From positions 1-45,030 of the IMG/VR virus record IMGVR_UViG_3300035138_000207: a stretch of DNA of 45,030 nt; one strand, 5' to 3'. Below the pieces are notes generated by a model that worked only from the letters and a program-made list of their open reading frames with translations, did not search any database and was not told the origin of the DNA. A program made the position numbers and the translations under genes. Source of the DNA: a virus. Shown here in pieces: positions 24,667-30,996 of this stretch (within the stretch, counting starts at the first letter, position 1; each line of letters starts with the position of its first letter).

Positions 24667-25000
24667 AAATATCGGCTGGTTTATATTGATGTATCTATTC
24701 AATATTATTCTGGAAATCGATATATTCTGTAATGTTGTTTTCTTTTTCGGGCAACCCGGTGAAACGATTTCAAGTCATTTTGGCAGATCATTTCCGAACA
24801 GTCTTTTTGCTATATTTATAGACTGGTTATTTTTCTGGCAGAAAGTTCAATCTCATTGCCGGAACGCAGCATTAACGCCGACGTTCAATTTTGACGAATC
24901 AAAAGACCTTATCCCGAAGAAAAAAGCCGAACAGCGAATAGCACAAATATTAATCACTTCATTTTTTATTTTTATAATTATATGGATGGTAATAAAATGA
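24650..25000 (+). CDS. two-span membrane protein of the lysis region
   Basis: This 116-residue protein has a strong ribosome site (GGAGGGAATTTCA). Hydrophobic segments lie at 9-33 (WFILMYLFNIILEIDIFCNVVFFF) and 96-114 (ILITSFFIFIIIWMVI). Between them is GETISSHFGRS...FIDWLFFWQKVQSHC, a pattern (D/GET.S...... LFFWQ..HC) that recurs in small membrane proteins of tailed-phage lysis cassettes. The exact function is unknown to me. Confidence 0.55.
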   Translation: MKQILKNIGWFILMYLFNIILEIDIFCNVVFFFGQPGETISSHFGRSFPNSLFAIFIDWLFFWQKVQSHCRNAALTPTFNFDESKDLIPKKKAEQRIAQILITSFFIFIIIWMVIK

Positions 25001-25326
25001 ATAAGAAAATAATTTTATTTATAGCAATTCTTATGCTGATTTTAATATCACTGGTATTTTTCTGCTGCAACACATTTAAGCCAAAATGGCGCAACGATCT
25101 ACCTTCGATATGCAATATTGCCCGTGAAGACAAACAGTTTTATTATAAATCGGAAGAAAAATCAGGATCCGTGCCGGGTATGGAATATTGTTTTAAATGC
25201 CTGCAACGGGATCAGTGCCGGAAGGAAGTGTTCGGCGTCGACAAGGAAGGGAATCCGTTACCGGTTGACTATACCGATAAGGAAAAACTCATTTATTTCA
25301 ATAACTGCCTTAATGAATTAAAATAA
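24997..25326 (+). CDS. small membrane-anchored, cysteine-rich protein
   Basis: This 109-residue protein starts in an ATGA overlap with the previous gene; an in-frame ATG at 24982 is possible. It has an N-terminal hydrophobic segment (IILFIAILMLILISLVFFCC), then an outside-type domain with cysteines spaced as CNIAR, YCFKCLQRDQC and NNC. It could be an outer spanin-like or lipid-anchored protein, though the lipobox is poor. It is the last gene before a terminator. Confidence 0.5.
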   Translation: MNKKIILFIAILMLILISLVFFCCNTFKPKWRNDLPSICNIAREDKQFYYKSEEKSGSVPGMEYCFKCLQRDQCRKEVFGVDKEGNPLPVDYTDKEKLIYFNNCLNELK

Positions 25327-25364
25327 TCTAAACATTTTTATTCCCTCGATTTTATGACTTGTTT

Positions 25365-25391
25365 AGCCGTTATCTTCGACGGCTTTTTTTT
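25365..25391 (+). terminator. intrinsic terminator ending the late operon
   Basis: AGCCGT (25365-25370) pairs with ACGGCT (25379-25384) across an eight-base loop, followed by a run of eight T. It lies 39 bases after the last small membrane gene. The next 155 bases to 25546 are extremely AT-rich and gene-free, probably a promoter region for the following gene. Confidence 0.8.
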
Positions 25392-25546
25392 ATCATTTTT
25401 AGCGCTTAAAATTATAATTAAAATTAAATAAATGTTTATTAAAAATAATATATTTAAAATAATATTTTTGTATGACAGAAAATACTTGATTTTATATTGA
25501 GTAATTATCATTTTATAAAAATTAATAAAAAAACAAGGAAGGCTAT

Positions 25547-26392
25547 ATGGCAGACAAGGATGTTACAACGCAATATAATATTTCAACAATTAAAGAATCT
25601 ATCATATCGGGAGAAATACAGGAAGCCAACTATTTAAGAGCTGTCACGGAAGGTTTGGTCCCTTCTCTCTCGGAAATCCTGAATAATAAGAAAAAATATA
25701 AAGATATAATTGAAGAAAACGGCACTGTCAATGCCAGGTTTCTGCTGGCCTCCTTTTACGTACTGGACGGCAAGACTGCCGATAATTATATGAAATTCGG
25801 AGAATATTTTATATATTTCGATGAAAACAAAAAATGGAAAGAACTCGGTGATTTTGAAAACAGAACTGATTTTTTGAGAAAAGTTAATTTTCCCCGTTCC
25901 GAGGCATACTGCAGTCAGGCGGCGCACATATATAACCTGATAAAGATAGGCAGGCTTGAGCCGGACAGGCTTATTAAATTAGGCAGCAAAGCAACTCTTG
26001 TTTCACAGTATATCGTTGAGGATTTAAATAATAATGAGCTGATGAAACTGGTAAAACAACTGGAAAGACTTACTTTCCGGGAAGCGCAACATTTTATGCG
26101 TTCAGGCGAATATAAATATTTCCTTGCCGGCGAAAAAATCCCGGAAGAGAAGAAACGTATTTTTCCGACGAAAAAACAGGACGGGGAATATGTGCATTTA
26201 AAATTCGATATGCCGAAAGTGAAGGTTTCGAAGGATCAAAAATCGACAGAATACCGTTTTCCCGATCCTGTCAGGCAGCAGGTCTGGAATATGGCTATAA
26301 CTGAAATGCGAGAAGAAATTGCCGATAGAATGACGGATATTATAAACAGGCCGGAAGGGGAAGCGTGGAGAAAAAAACTGATCAAGGAATAA
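25547..26392 (+). CDS. unknown protein between late operon and attP
   Basis: This 281-residue, charged, helical protein has a strong AAGGAAGG ribosome site. It includes NARFLLASFYVLDGKTADNY near 62-81 and FPRSEAYCSQAAHIYNLIKIGRL near 114-136. The latter resembles the helical HTH-rich middle part of ParB-like or plasmid-type regulators, but no ParB box is visible. It is separated by a terminator from the late genes and lies just upstream of attP, a common position for lysogeny-expressed accessory genes. Family not recognised. Confidence 0.55.
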   Translation: MADKDVTTQYNISTIKESIISGEIQEANYLRAVTEGLVPSLSEILNNKKKYKDIIEENGTVNARFLLASFYVLDGKTADNYMKFGEYFIYFDENKKWKELGDFENRTDFLRKVNFPRSEAYCSQAAHIYNLIKIGRLEPDRLIKLGSKATLVSQYIVEDLNNNELMKLVKQLERLTFREAQHFMRSGEYKYFLAGEKIPEEKKRIFPTKKQDGEYVHLKFDMPKVKVSKDQKSTEYRFPDPVRQQVWNMAITEMREEIADRMTDIINRPEGEAWRKKLIKE

Positions 26393-26421
26393 TATTGATT
26401 TATATACAAATTAATATTTAA

Positions 26422-26443
26422 TGTAGCAAAAATGTAGCAAAAA
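26422..26443 (+). promoter_or_regulatory. integrase arm-type repeats, left pair
   Basis: Two direct copies of TGTAGCAAAAA lie at 26422 and 26433, spaced 11 bases (about one helical turn). An equally spaced, same-orientation pair lies on the other side of the tRNA-like core at 26670 and 26681. Such pairs flanking the core are the usual layout of tyrosine-integrase arm sites. Confidence 0.7.
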
Positions 26444-26554
26444 TTTTTTTAAACCAATAAACAAAGAATGATATATACTAAAAAACAATTGACTTTCTTC
26501 TATTATATGCTTAAATCAGATTAATTAAATATACTTTAAATGAAAATATTCCCC

Positions 26555-26599
26555 TGAATGGCATTCAAGAGGCCGAGGGTTCGAGCCCCTTCATCTCCA
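26555..26599 (+). other. attP core: 3' part of tRNA-Ala(GGC)
   Basis: From 26559 the sequence follows a tRNA from position U33 to the discriminator A73. It has anticodon GGC at 26560-26562, variable loop AGGCC, T arm GAGGG-TTCGAGC-CCCTT at 26575-26591, and acceptor strand CATCTCC plus A73 at 26592-26599. T at position 70 implies the G3-U70 pair that marks tRNA-Ala. The D arm is absent and the 5' half of the anticodon stem has a mismatch, so this is not a complete gene but a fragment that restores the host tRNA on integration. Confidence 0.85.
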
Positions 26600-26669
26600 T
26601 TCTGAAAATCAATAAAAATACAAGGGAAAAGGAAAGTCGGTATTTGATAAGCGCTTAAAAATTCAAAAA

Positions 26670-26690
26670 TGTAGCAAAAATGTAGCAAAA
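26670..26690 (+). promoter_or_regulatory. integrase arm-type repeats, right pair
   Basis: TGTAGCAAAAA at 26670 and TGTAGCAAAA at 26681 form the second direct pair, five bases upstream of the integrase start. They could also let integrase repress its own transcription by covering its promoter. Confidence 0.65.
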
Positions 26691-26694
26691 TTAT

Positions 26695-27855
26695 ATGTCA
26701 AATTTTAACCTTTACGCCAGAAAGAAAAAAAGCGGAAAATCCGTCTATTATGTCCGCTTTAAAAAATCGGACGGTTTATATACTACGGCGCTGTCTACCG
26801 GGTGTACATCGAAACTGGCGGCCAGGGAATGGGCTGAAAATCATTTAATTGATATAGGAATACCTGTAACCGGCAGGAACGTAACTTTTAAGGAATTTTC
26901 CAAAAACTTCTTTGACTGGGACGGCACATGGGCGCTTAATAAACGATCGCAGGGTTTAAGGTTAAGTAAGTCTCACTGTCTTTATACCGCAAAGACTGTT
27001 GAGAAGCATGTACTGCCTGTTTTTGGAAATACCAACCTGGCTGATATCGATAAGTTAAAAATCAGGGATTTCAGAAATACATTGTTTAAACAGGGATGGT
27101 CAGGAAGCCTGATAAACAAAGCTTTATATGCCATTAAAATTATACTGGATGCCGCTGAAGAACGGGGATACATAAAAGGCGTACCGAAAATAGAGAAGGC
27201 CGTAGAGAAGCCTAAAATAAAAGGTATTTTAACAATTGATGAAGTCCGGGAATTATTTACGCAGCCATGGATGACAAACACCTACCCTGAACGGGAACAG
27301 TTGCATGGATTTGTCGGGAATTTACTTGCATGTGTGTCGGGATTAAGGCTCGGCGAAATCCAGGGATTGCTTTTGTCAGATTTGCATATTGAAGACGGTT
27401 ATATCACTGTCCGTCGGTCCTGGAATCGGATACTCTGTCATCTTAACGAAACGACGAAGAACGGGAAAATACGGAATATACTGATACCTTCATATGCCGC
27501 CAGTCAGGTAGAAAGGCTCGTAAAAGAAAATCCCGGGCAATCTCCTGATTCTTTTTTATTTTTTTCATTTATTAATTCCCAGCCGGTTGATTCAAAAGTA
27601 TTTATTAACTCTTTTTTTAATGCCTTGAAAAAAATCGGGATATCCGAAGTGGAACGTAAGCAACGCAACATAACTTTCCATTCCCATCGCCACTGGTTCA
27701 ATTCCCTTCTCCTGAACGCGAGGATCCCGCTGCATAAGGTGCAATCGTTAACGGGTCATCTTTCCGATGAAATGACCGAATTGTATTATCATACTGACGA
27801 TATGGCAGATGTAAAGCAGATTCAGGAAGAATTGTTTTCTGATAAAATAAATTAA
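26695..27855 (+). CDS. int: tyrosine-recombinase integrase
   Basis: This 386-residue protein has a small N-terminal AP2-like arm-binding domain (residues 1-50), a core-binding SAM-like domain (about 60-165), and a catalytic domain. That domain contains Arg in VSGLRLGEIQGL, HSHRHWFNS, GHLSDEMTELYYH, and nucleophile Tyr near residue 364. It inserts the phage at the 3' end of a host tRNA-Ala gene using the core at 26555-26599. It lies directly beside attP, in the forward direction, as in many lambdoid-like phages. Confidence 0.95.
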   Translation: MSNFNLYARKKKSGKSVYYVRFKKSDGLYTTALSTGCTSKLAAREWAENHLIDIGIPVTGRNVTFKEFSKNFFDWDGTWALNKRSQGLRLSKSHCLYTAKTVEKHVLPVFGNTNLADIDKLKIRDFRNTLFKQGWSGSLINKALYAIKIILDAAEERGYIKGVPKIEKAVEKPKIKGILTIDEVRELFTQPWMTNTYPEREQLHGFVGNLLACVSGLRLGEIQGLLLSDLHIEDGYITVRRSWNRILCHLNETTKNGKIRNILIPSYAASQVERLVKENPGQSPDSFLFFSFINSQPVDSKVFINSFFNALKKIGISEVERKQRNITFHSHRHWFNSLLLNARIPLHKVQSLTGHLSDEMTELYYHTDDMADVKQIQEELFSDKIN

Positions 27856-28298
27856 TTATTGAATTTTTTTATTGAATTAAGAAAATTTTAAAATCCATTC
27901 TTGGCTGCCGAGATTTTCCTGTTTTTAGAGAACCTGCAACAAATCCAATTTTCAAATATATTTTTGAATCTGACATAATCTGATTTAAACATCTCTTTTA
28001 GTAATAATAAATCGATTATATATTTCTGATAACAATGTGCTATATCTGTGCTTGAAAAAATTTAGCATTCTGTAAAATTTTAAACAAGGCTTAATATTAT
28101 TTTTTTATTATTTATTTTCTTGAAAAATATTACTGGTTGTGCTATTTATTATATAATAAAAACAACAAATAAAACCTGCATAAATCTTGCCTATTTAAAA
28201 TTGTTGTTGAAAAAATAAATAAAAAAAATAGGTTGTGATTATGTCGCATAAAAAAATTATTAAAAAACAAGAAGAAATTTTAAAAAAATTAAAAATCA
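27856..28298. other. AT-rich intergenic region between integrase and repressor 3' ends
   Basis: This 443-base stretch has no convincing gene. It contains several TTGAAA boxes (28052, 28122, 28207); the one at 28122 has a TATTTA 17 bases downstream. It also holds the second copy of the TTATGTCGCATAA palindrome at 28239-28251. A 51-codon forward frame from the ATG inside that palindrome (28241-28396) overlaps the repressor gene antisense and has a weak ribosome site; I do not call it. An antisense or regulatory RNA start is possible. Confidence 0.4.
28239..28251. promoter_or_regulatory. 13-base palindrome, copy 2
   Basis: An exact copy of TTATGTCGCATAA seen at 23344-23356; the shared match extends to 14 bases (ATTATGTCGCATAA). 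It lies 47 bases downstream of the repressor stop, which is unusual for a repressor operator. Confidence 0.35.
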
Positions 28299-28649
28299 TC
28301 AATAATTATTTTTTTTTAAAGCGAGAAGGACAGTATCAAGATAATTTGAAAAATCATTATAAATTTTTTCCTGAAGATCGTCGGGTAAAAGATTAATCTC
28401 ATGTGCCATTTCTACACAAATTTTCGGTAGATTAAATCTTTTTGCTTCCTCTTCTGTTTCATAAAAAAATTCCGATAATGACATTTTGGGCTTTAAAATT
28501 TTAAGTGCTTTCTCGATAAAATCAATCGGAGGATAGCTTGATTTTTCCCAAACAGAAATACTCGTTTGAGCAAAACCTGTTTTCTGAGACAATAATCCCT
28601 GACTCATTTCCAATTCTTTACGTAATTTTTTAATTCTTTCCCCATACAT
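28299..28649 (-). CDS. XRE-family repressor (CI-like)
   Basis: This 116-residue protein has an N-terminal Cro/CI-type HTH at residues 4-58 (ERIKKLRKELEMSQGLLSQKTGFAQTSISVWEKSSYPPI). The C-terminal half is short and helical, without a LexA-like peptidase, so release from repression would not use RecA-driven self-cleavage. It is divergent from the forward early genes that begin at 28792, with the shared control region between them. This is the standard place for the lysogeny repressor. Confidence 0.85.
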   Translation of the reverse strand: MYGERIKKLRKELEMSQGLLSQKTGFAQTSISVWEKSSYPPIDFIEKALKILKPKMSLSEFFYETEEEAKRFNLPKICVEMAHEINLLPDDLQEKIYNDFSNYLDTVLLALKKNNY

Positions 28650-28791
28650 ACTTTTATAATAATATTTATGTAAAAAAATTCAATTTTTTATTTTTTTTAA
28701 ACAAAAAATTGTTGAAATAATAGCTATTTAATATTATTATAGTATTATCTGAATGAAACAATATTAAACGAATAAAGGTAACTATTAAACT
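28650..28791. promoter_or_regulatory. divergent control region with early promoter
   Basis: These 142 AT-rich bases separate the reverse repressor from the forward early genes. A forward promoter candidate is TTGTTG (28709-28714) and TATTAT (28732-28737), 17 bases apart. The dyad-rich stretch AATAATAGCTATTTAATATTATTATAG-type sequence around 28716-28742 overlaps it and could hold repressor operators. On the reverse strand a TATAAT lies at 28740-28735. A ribosome site (AAAGGTAAC) precedes the ATG at 28792. Confidence 0.55.
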
Positions 28792-28974
28792 ATGGCAAAA
28801 GAATTAATAACACTTGAAGATCGGAAAACGCCGGGCAGTGTCAGTATGAAACTCTCGGCATGGGAAAAAATACGTAAATATGCAAAAGATAACGATCTCA
28901 ATTCTAAAAGTGAAGCTGTCGAAATAATGGTCCTGGCTTTTTGTACTAATAATAAAGATATTGAGGCCAACTAA
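28792..28974 (+). CDS. small ribbon-helix-helix-like protein (Cro position)
   Basis: The segment SVSMKLSAWEKIRKYAKDNDLNSKSEAVEIMVLAF of this 60-residue protein has the strand-helix-turn-helix spacing of MetJ/Arc regulators. It is the first gene divergent from the repressor, where lambda-like phages carry Cro, so it likely regulates the switch. Its stop overlaps the next ATG by one base. Confidence 0.6.
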   Translation: MAKELITLEDRKTPGSVSMKLSAWEKIRKYAKDNDLNSKSEAVEIMVLAFCTNNKDIEAN

Positions 28975-29141
28975 TGCAACAAATAACAAAATGTTCATAC
29001 TGCAGTAAATACGAGATTCGCCCCGGCAAATGGGGATCATATCCTCCTGATAAACAAATAGATCCTAAGGAAATAACGCACGGCATATGCCCCGATTGCC
29101 TTGAAAAAGTATTTAAAGAAGAAGGGCTGGAAGCGGCTTAA
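28974..29141 (+). CDS. small zinc-ribbon protein
   Basis: This 55-residue protein has two Cys pairs, KCSYCSKY near residues 6-13 and GICPDCLEK near 41-49, which form a four-cysteine zinc site. It is overlapped by one base at both ends in a tight early operon. Function unknown. Confidence 0.65.
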   Translation: MQQITKCSYCSKYEIRPGKWGSYPPDKQIDPKEITHGICPDCLEKVFKEEGLEAA

Positions 29142-29464
29142 TGGAAATAACTCAGATTATACAATCCATTCAGGCATCGAATATGGCGATAATGAACAAC
29201 AACGCGATGCTTGAACAATTGATACAAAGCGTGGATCGGCAGCAAAAAGAAGAACAGAAAAAGCGTGAAGAATGGGAAGAAAAAGCCGCCCTGATGACTT
29301 TTGATGAACTCGGGGAATATTTAAAGCAATCGCCGAACGCGTTGAGAACAAAATATAAAGACATGAAGATACCGTATTTTCAGATCGGCCGGTCAATCCG
29401 CTTCCGAAGGTACGAAGTAGACGGCTGGCTTGAAACAAAAAAAGTCTCAGCAGGTAAAAGATGA
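29141..29464 (+). CDS. excisionase-like winged-helix protein
   Basis: In this 107-residue protein residues 1-45 form a Gln/Glu-rich helix that may oligomerise. Residues 51-100 (MTFDELGEYLKQSPNALRTKYKDMKIPYFQIGRSIRFRRYEVDGWLE) match the HTH_17 excisionase/MerR-type winged helix. It may bend attP DNA for excision or act as a regulator. It lies in the first early operon near integrase and attP. Confidence 0.75.
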   Translation: MEITQIIQSIQASNMAIMNNNAMLEQLIQSVDRQQKEEQKKREEWEEKAALMTFDELGEYLKQSPNALRTKYKDMKIPYFQIGRSIRFRRYEVDGWLETKKVSAGKR

Positions 29465-29607
29465 AAGTAATTGTAATAGACAAATTATCGAACCGTATAG
29501 TTTACGAGTATAAATTTAAAACCACAAAACAAACAGGCGGTTTTCTCAAGGGATTATTAAAATTTCTCAATATCGAAGAATTTGAAGCGCATATTTGTTT
29601 TATTTAA
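29461..29607 (+). CDS. small protein, unknown
   Basis: This 48-residue frame starts in an ATGA overlap with the excisionase-like gene. It begins with a strand pair (KVIVIDKLSNRIVYEYKF) followed by a short hydrophobic helix. It is supported mainly by coupling. The 87 bases that follow contain a short GC-rich dyad (GCGCAGCGC-like) and a GAGG ribosome site for the next gene. Confidence 0.45.
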   Translation: MKVIVIDKLSNRIVYEYKFKTTKQTGGFLKGLLKFLNIEEFEAHICFI

Positions 29608-29694
29608 AAATAAACAATTGTATATGCTAAATGCCCGCAAGGGAGGTTATGCGCAGCGCTATACCTTAATAAATATATAAATCGAGGTAATTAA

Positions 29695-29952
29695 ATGCAA
29701 AAGGAAACAGGGAAGACATTAGAAGAAAGAAAGGAGGCTTTATCCCATTTGAGTTATCGTATTAAAATAAAACTCGACATAGTGGAACAGCTTGCAATCA
29801 AAATTAAAAAATTAGGAAGGCAGTTAGATATTGAAAGAAACGAATTAGGCAGGCTTGAAAAAGAACGAAATAAAGAATTGAGAGATAATAATAAATTACA
29901 AAAACAAATAAACAAAGAAAAAGCCGGTAAGGTAATACCGACTTTCGTGTAA
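29695..29952 (+). CDS. coiled-coil protein, unknown
   Basis: This 85-residue protein is almost entirely Lys/Glu/Arg-rich heptads (KLGRQLDIERNELGRLEKER), likely a homodimeric coiled coil. Ribosome site CGAGGTAATTA. The 210 bases that follow are gene-poor apart from the small membrane peptide at 30068. Confidence 0.5.
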   Translation: MQKETGKTLEERKEALSHLSYRIKIKLDIVEQLAIKIKKLGRQLDIERNELGRLEKERNKELRDNNKLQKQINKEKAGKVIPTFV

Positions 29953-30067
29953 TTTTTAAAATAAACAAAATTTAAATTAGATCATTAGCATTACAGCAAT
30001 AAATAATAATGTCAATTATTTTTTTCAAAAAGCCTTCGGCAATAGAACTTACATCAGGAAAGTCAAT

Positions 30068-30151
30068 ATGAAAATATTTCAGCGTCTGATTATAGCAGGA
30101 ATCATTCTGATTATGGTATGCTTATTTTTAATAAGGTTATATCCATTGTAG
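30068..30151 (+). CDS. 27-residue membrane peptide
   Basis: MKIFQRLIIAG then IILIMVCLFLIRLYPL: a single hydrophobic span with basic N-terminus, preceded by AGGAAAG. A shortened, similar copy lies at 30621-30674, on the other side of the intervening gene. Either a genuine microprotein or a remnant. Confidence 0.4.
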   Translation: MKIFQRLIIAGIILIMVCLFLIRLYPL

Positions 30152-30162
30152 TGGGAATATAA

Positions 30163-30615
30163 ATGTCTCAATATGCTAAAAATACATCGGTTTCAATTGA
30201 GAGCTCGCAAAGAGAGGTCCAGAAGATATTACGGAAATATGGAGCAGATAGATTCGGCTTTATGGAAGATCATACAACAGCATATCTTATGTTTTCATTT
30301 TCTAACCTGCAGATACAAATATCTGTAAATATTCCGAGTCGGGAAGGTTTTGAGAAAACTGAAACCGGCAGGATCCGGAAAAATAGTCAGATTGATCAAG
30401 CACATGAACAAGCTGTTCGGCAGAGGTGGCGTGCGCTTGTTCTTACAGTAAAAGCAAAGCTGGAAGCTGTAGAAACCGGAATCAGCACAATCGAGAAAGA
30501 ATTTATGGCTTTTGTAATGATGCCGGATGGTAAACAACTAGGAGATCACCTGGTCCCTCGATTACTTCAGATTGCTGAAACCGGAAAAATGCCGAGATTA
30601 CTCCCGGGAGTATAA
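30163..30615 (+). CDS. conserved-type phage early protein, unknown function
   Basis: This 150-residue protein has the order SVSIESSQREVQKILRKYGADRFGF, then QAVRQRWRALVLTVKAKLEAVETGISTIEKEFMAFVMMPDGKQLGDHLVPRL. This corresponds to a family I recognise as widespread in phages of varied hosts, always small and of unknown role. The central RQRWRALVL.VKAKLE.V..GI.T.E.EF is its hallmark. It lies among early genes, so a replication- or host-takeover role is possible. Confidence 0.7.
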   Translation: MSQYAKNTSVSIESSQREVQKILRKYGADRFGFMEDHTTAYLMFSFSNLQIQISVNIPSREGFEKTETGRIRKNSQIDQAHEQAVRQRWRALVLTVKAKLEAVETGISTIEKEFMAFVMMPDGKQLGDHLVPRLLQIAETGKMPRLLPGV

Positions 30616-30620
30616 TCATA

Positions 30621-30674
30621 GTGGGAATTATTTTTGTAATGTTATGCTTATTTTTAATAAGAATATATCTATAA
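30621..30674 (+). CDS. possible 17-residue membrane peptide (partial duplicate)
   Basis: From a GTG the frame reads VGIIFVMLCLFLIRIYL, closely matching the end of the peptide at 30068-30151. The DNA is also similar (TATGCTTATTTTTAATAAG in both). No good ribosome site. Probably a duplication remnant. Confidence 0.25.
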   Translation: MGIIFVMLCLFLIRIYL

Positions 30675-30690
30675 ATGAAGGAGAAAATAT

Positions 30691-30996
30691 ATGACTAAGC
30701 TACAACAGGGAGATGTAATTTTAATAAAAGTAAATTGCGATTTACGACAAGGAAAAAAATTAAATCATCTTATTTTAGCCGAAGGGGAAGCAACCGGACA
30801 TTCTCATCAAATTGTTTCCGGTATTGCTACTTTAATAGCAGTGGGAAATAAAACGATATTACACGTTTTATCTGACTATGCAAAACTCGATCATGAAGAA
30901 CATAAAGAAATCAATGTACCAAAAGGTAAATGGGAGGTTAAAAAAGTCAGGGAATACGATCATTTCGAGGAAGAAATAAGACAGGTTATAGATTAA
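30691..30996 (+). CDS. small protein coupled to the tetrapeptide-repeat gene
   Basis: This 101-residue protein has the pattern QGDVILIKV...LAEGEATGHSHQI...LHVLSDYAKLDHEEHKEINVPKGKWEVKKVREYDH. This beta-rich small protein, with GE.TGHSH and H.EH..I..P.G.W.V...REYD, recurs next to repeat proteins of the kind encoded immediately downstream. The His-rich motifs suggest metal binding. Its stop shares a base with the next start (TAATG), so the pair is probably co-translated. Confidence 0.65.
   Translation: MTKLQQGDVILIKVNCDLRQGKKLNHLILAEGEATGHSHQIVSGIATLIAVGNKTILHVLSDYAKLDHEEHKEINVPKGKWEVKKVREYDHFEEEIRQVID

Noticed and set aside
26555-26599. Functional tRNA gene
   Set aside because: The acceptor 5' strand and D arm are absent; only the 3' half is present, as expected for attP.
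28241-28396. Forward 51-codon frame MSHKKIIKKQEEIL...
   Set aside because: It starts inside a palindrome with a weak ribosome site and runs antisense into the repressor gene; composition alone (A-rich) could keep it open.
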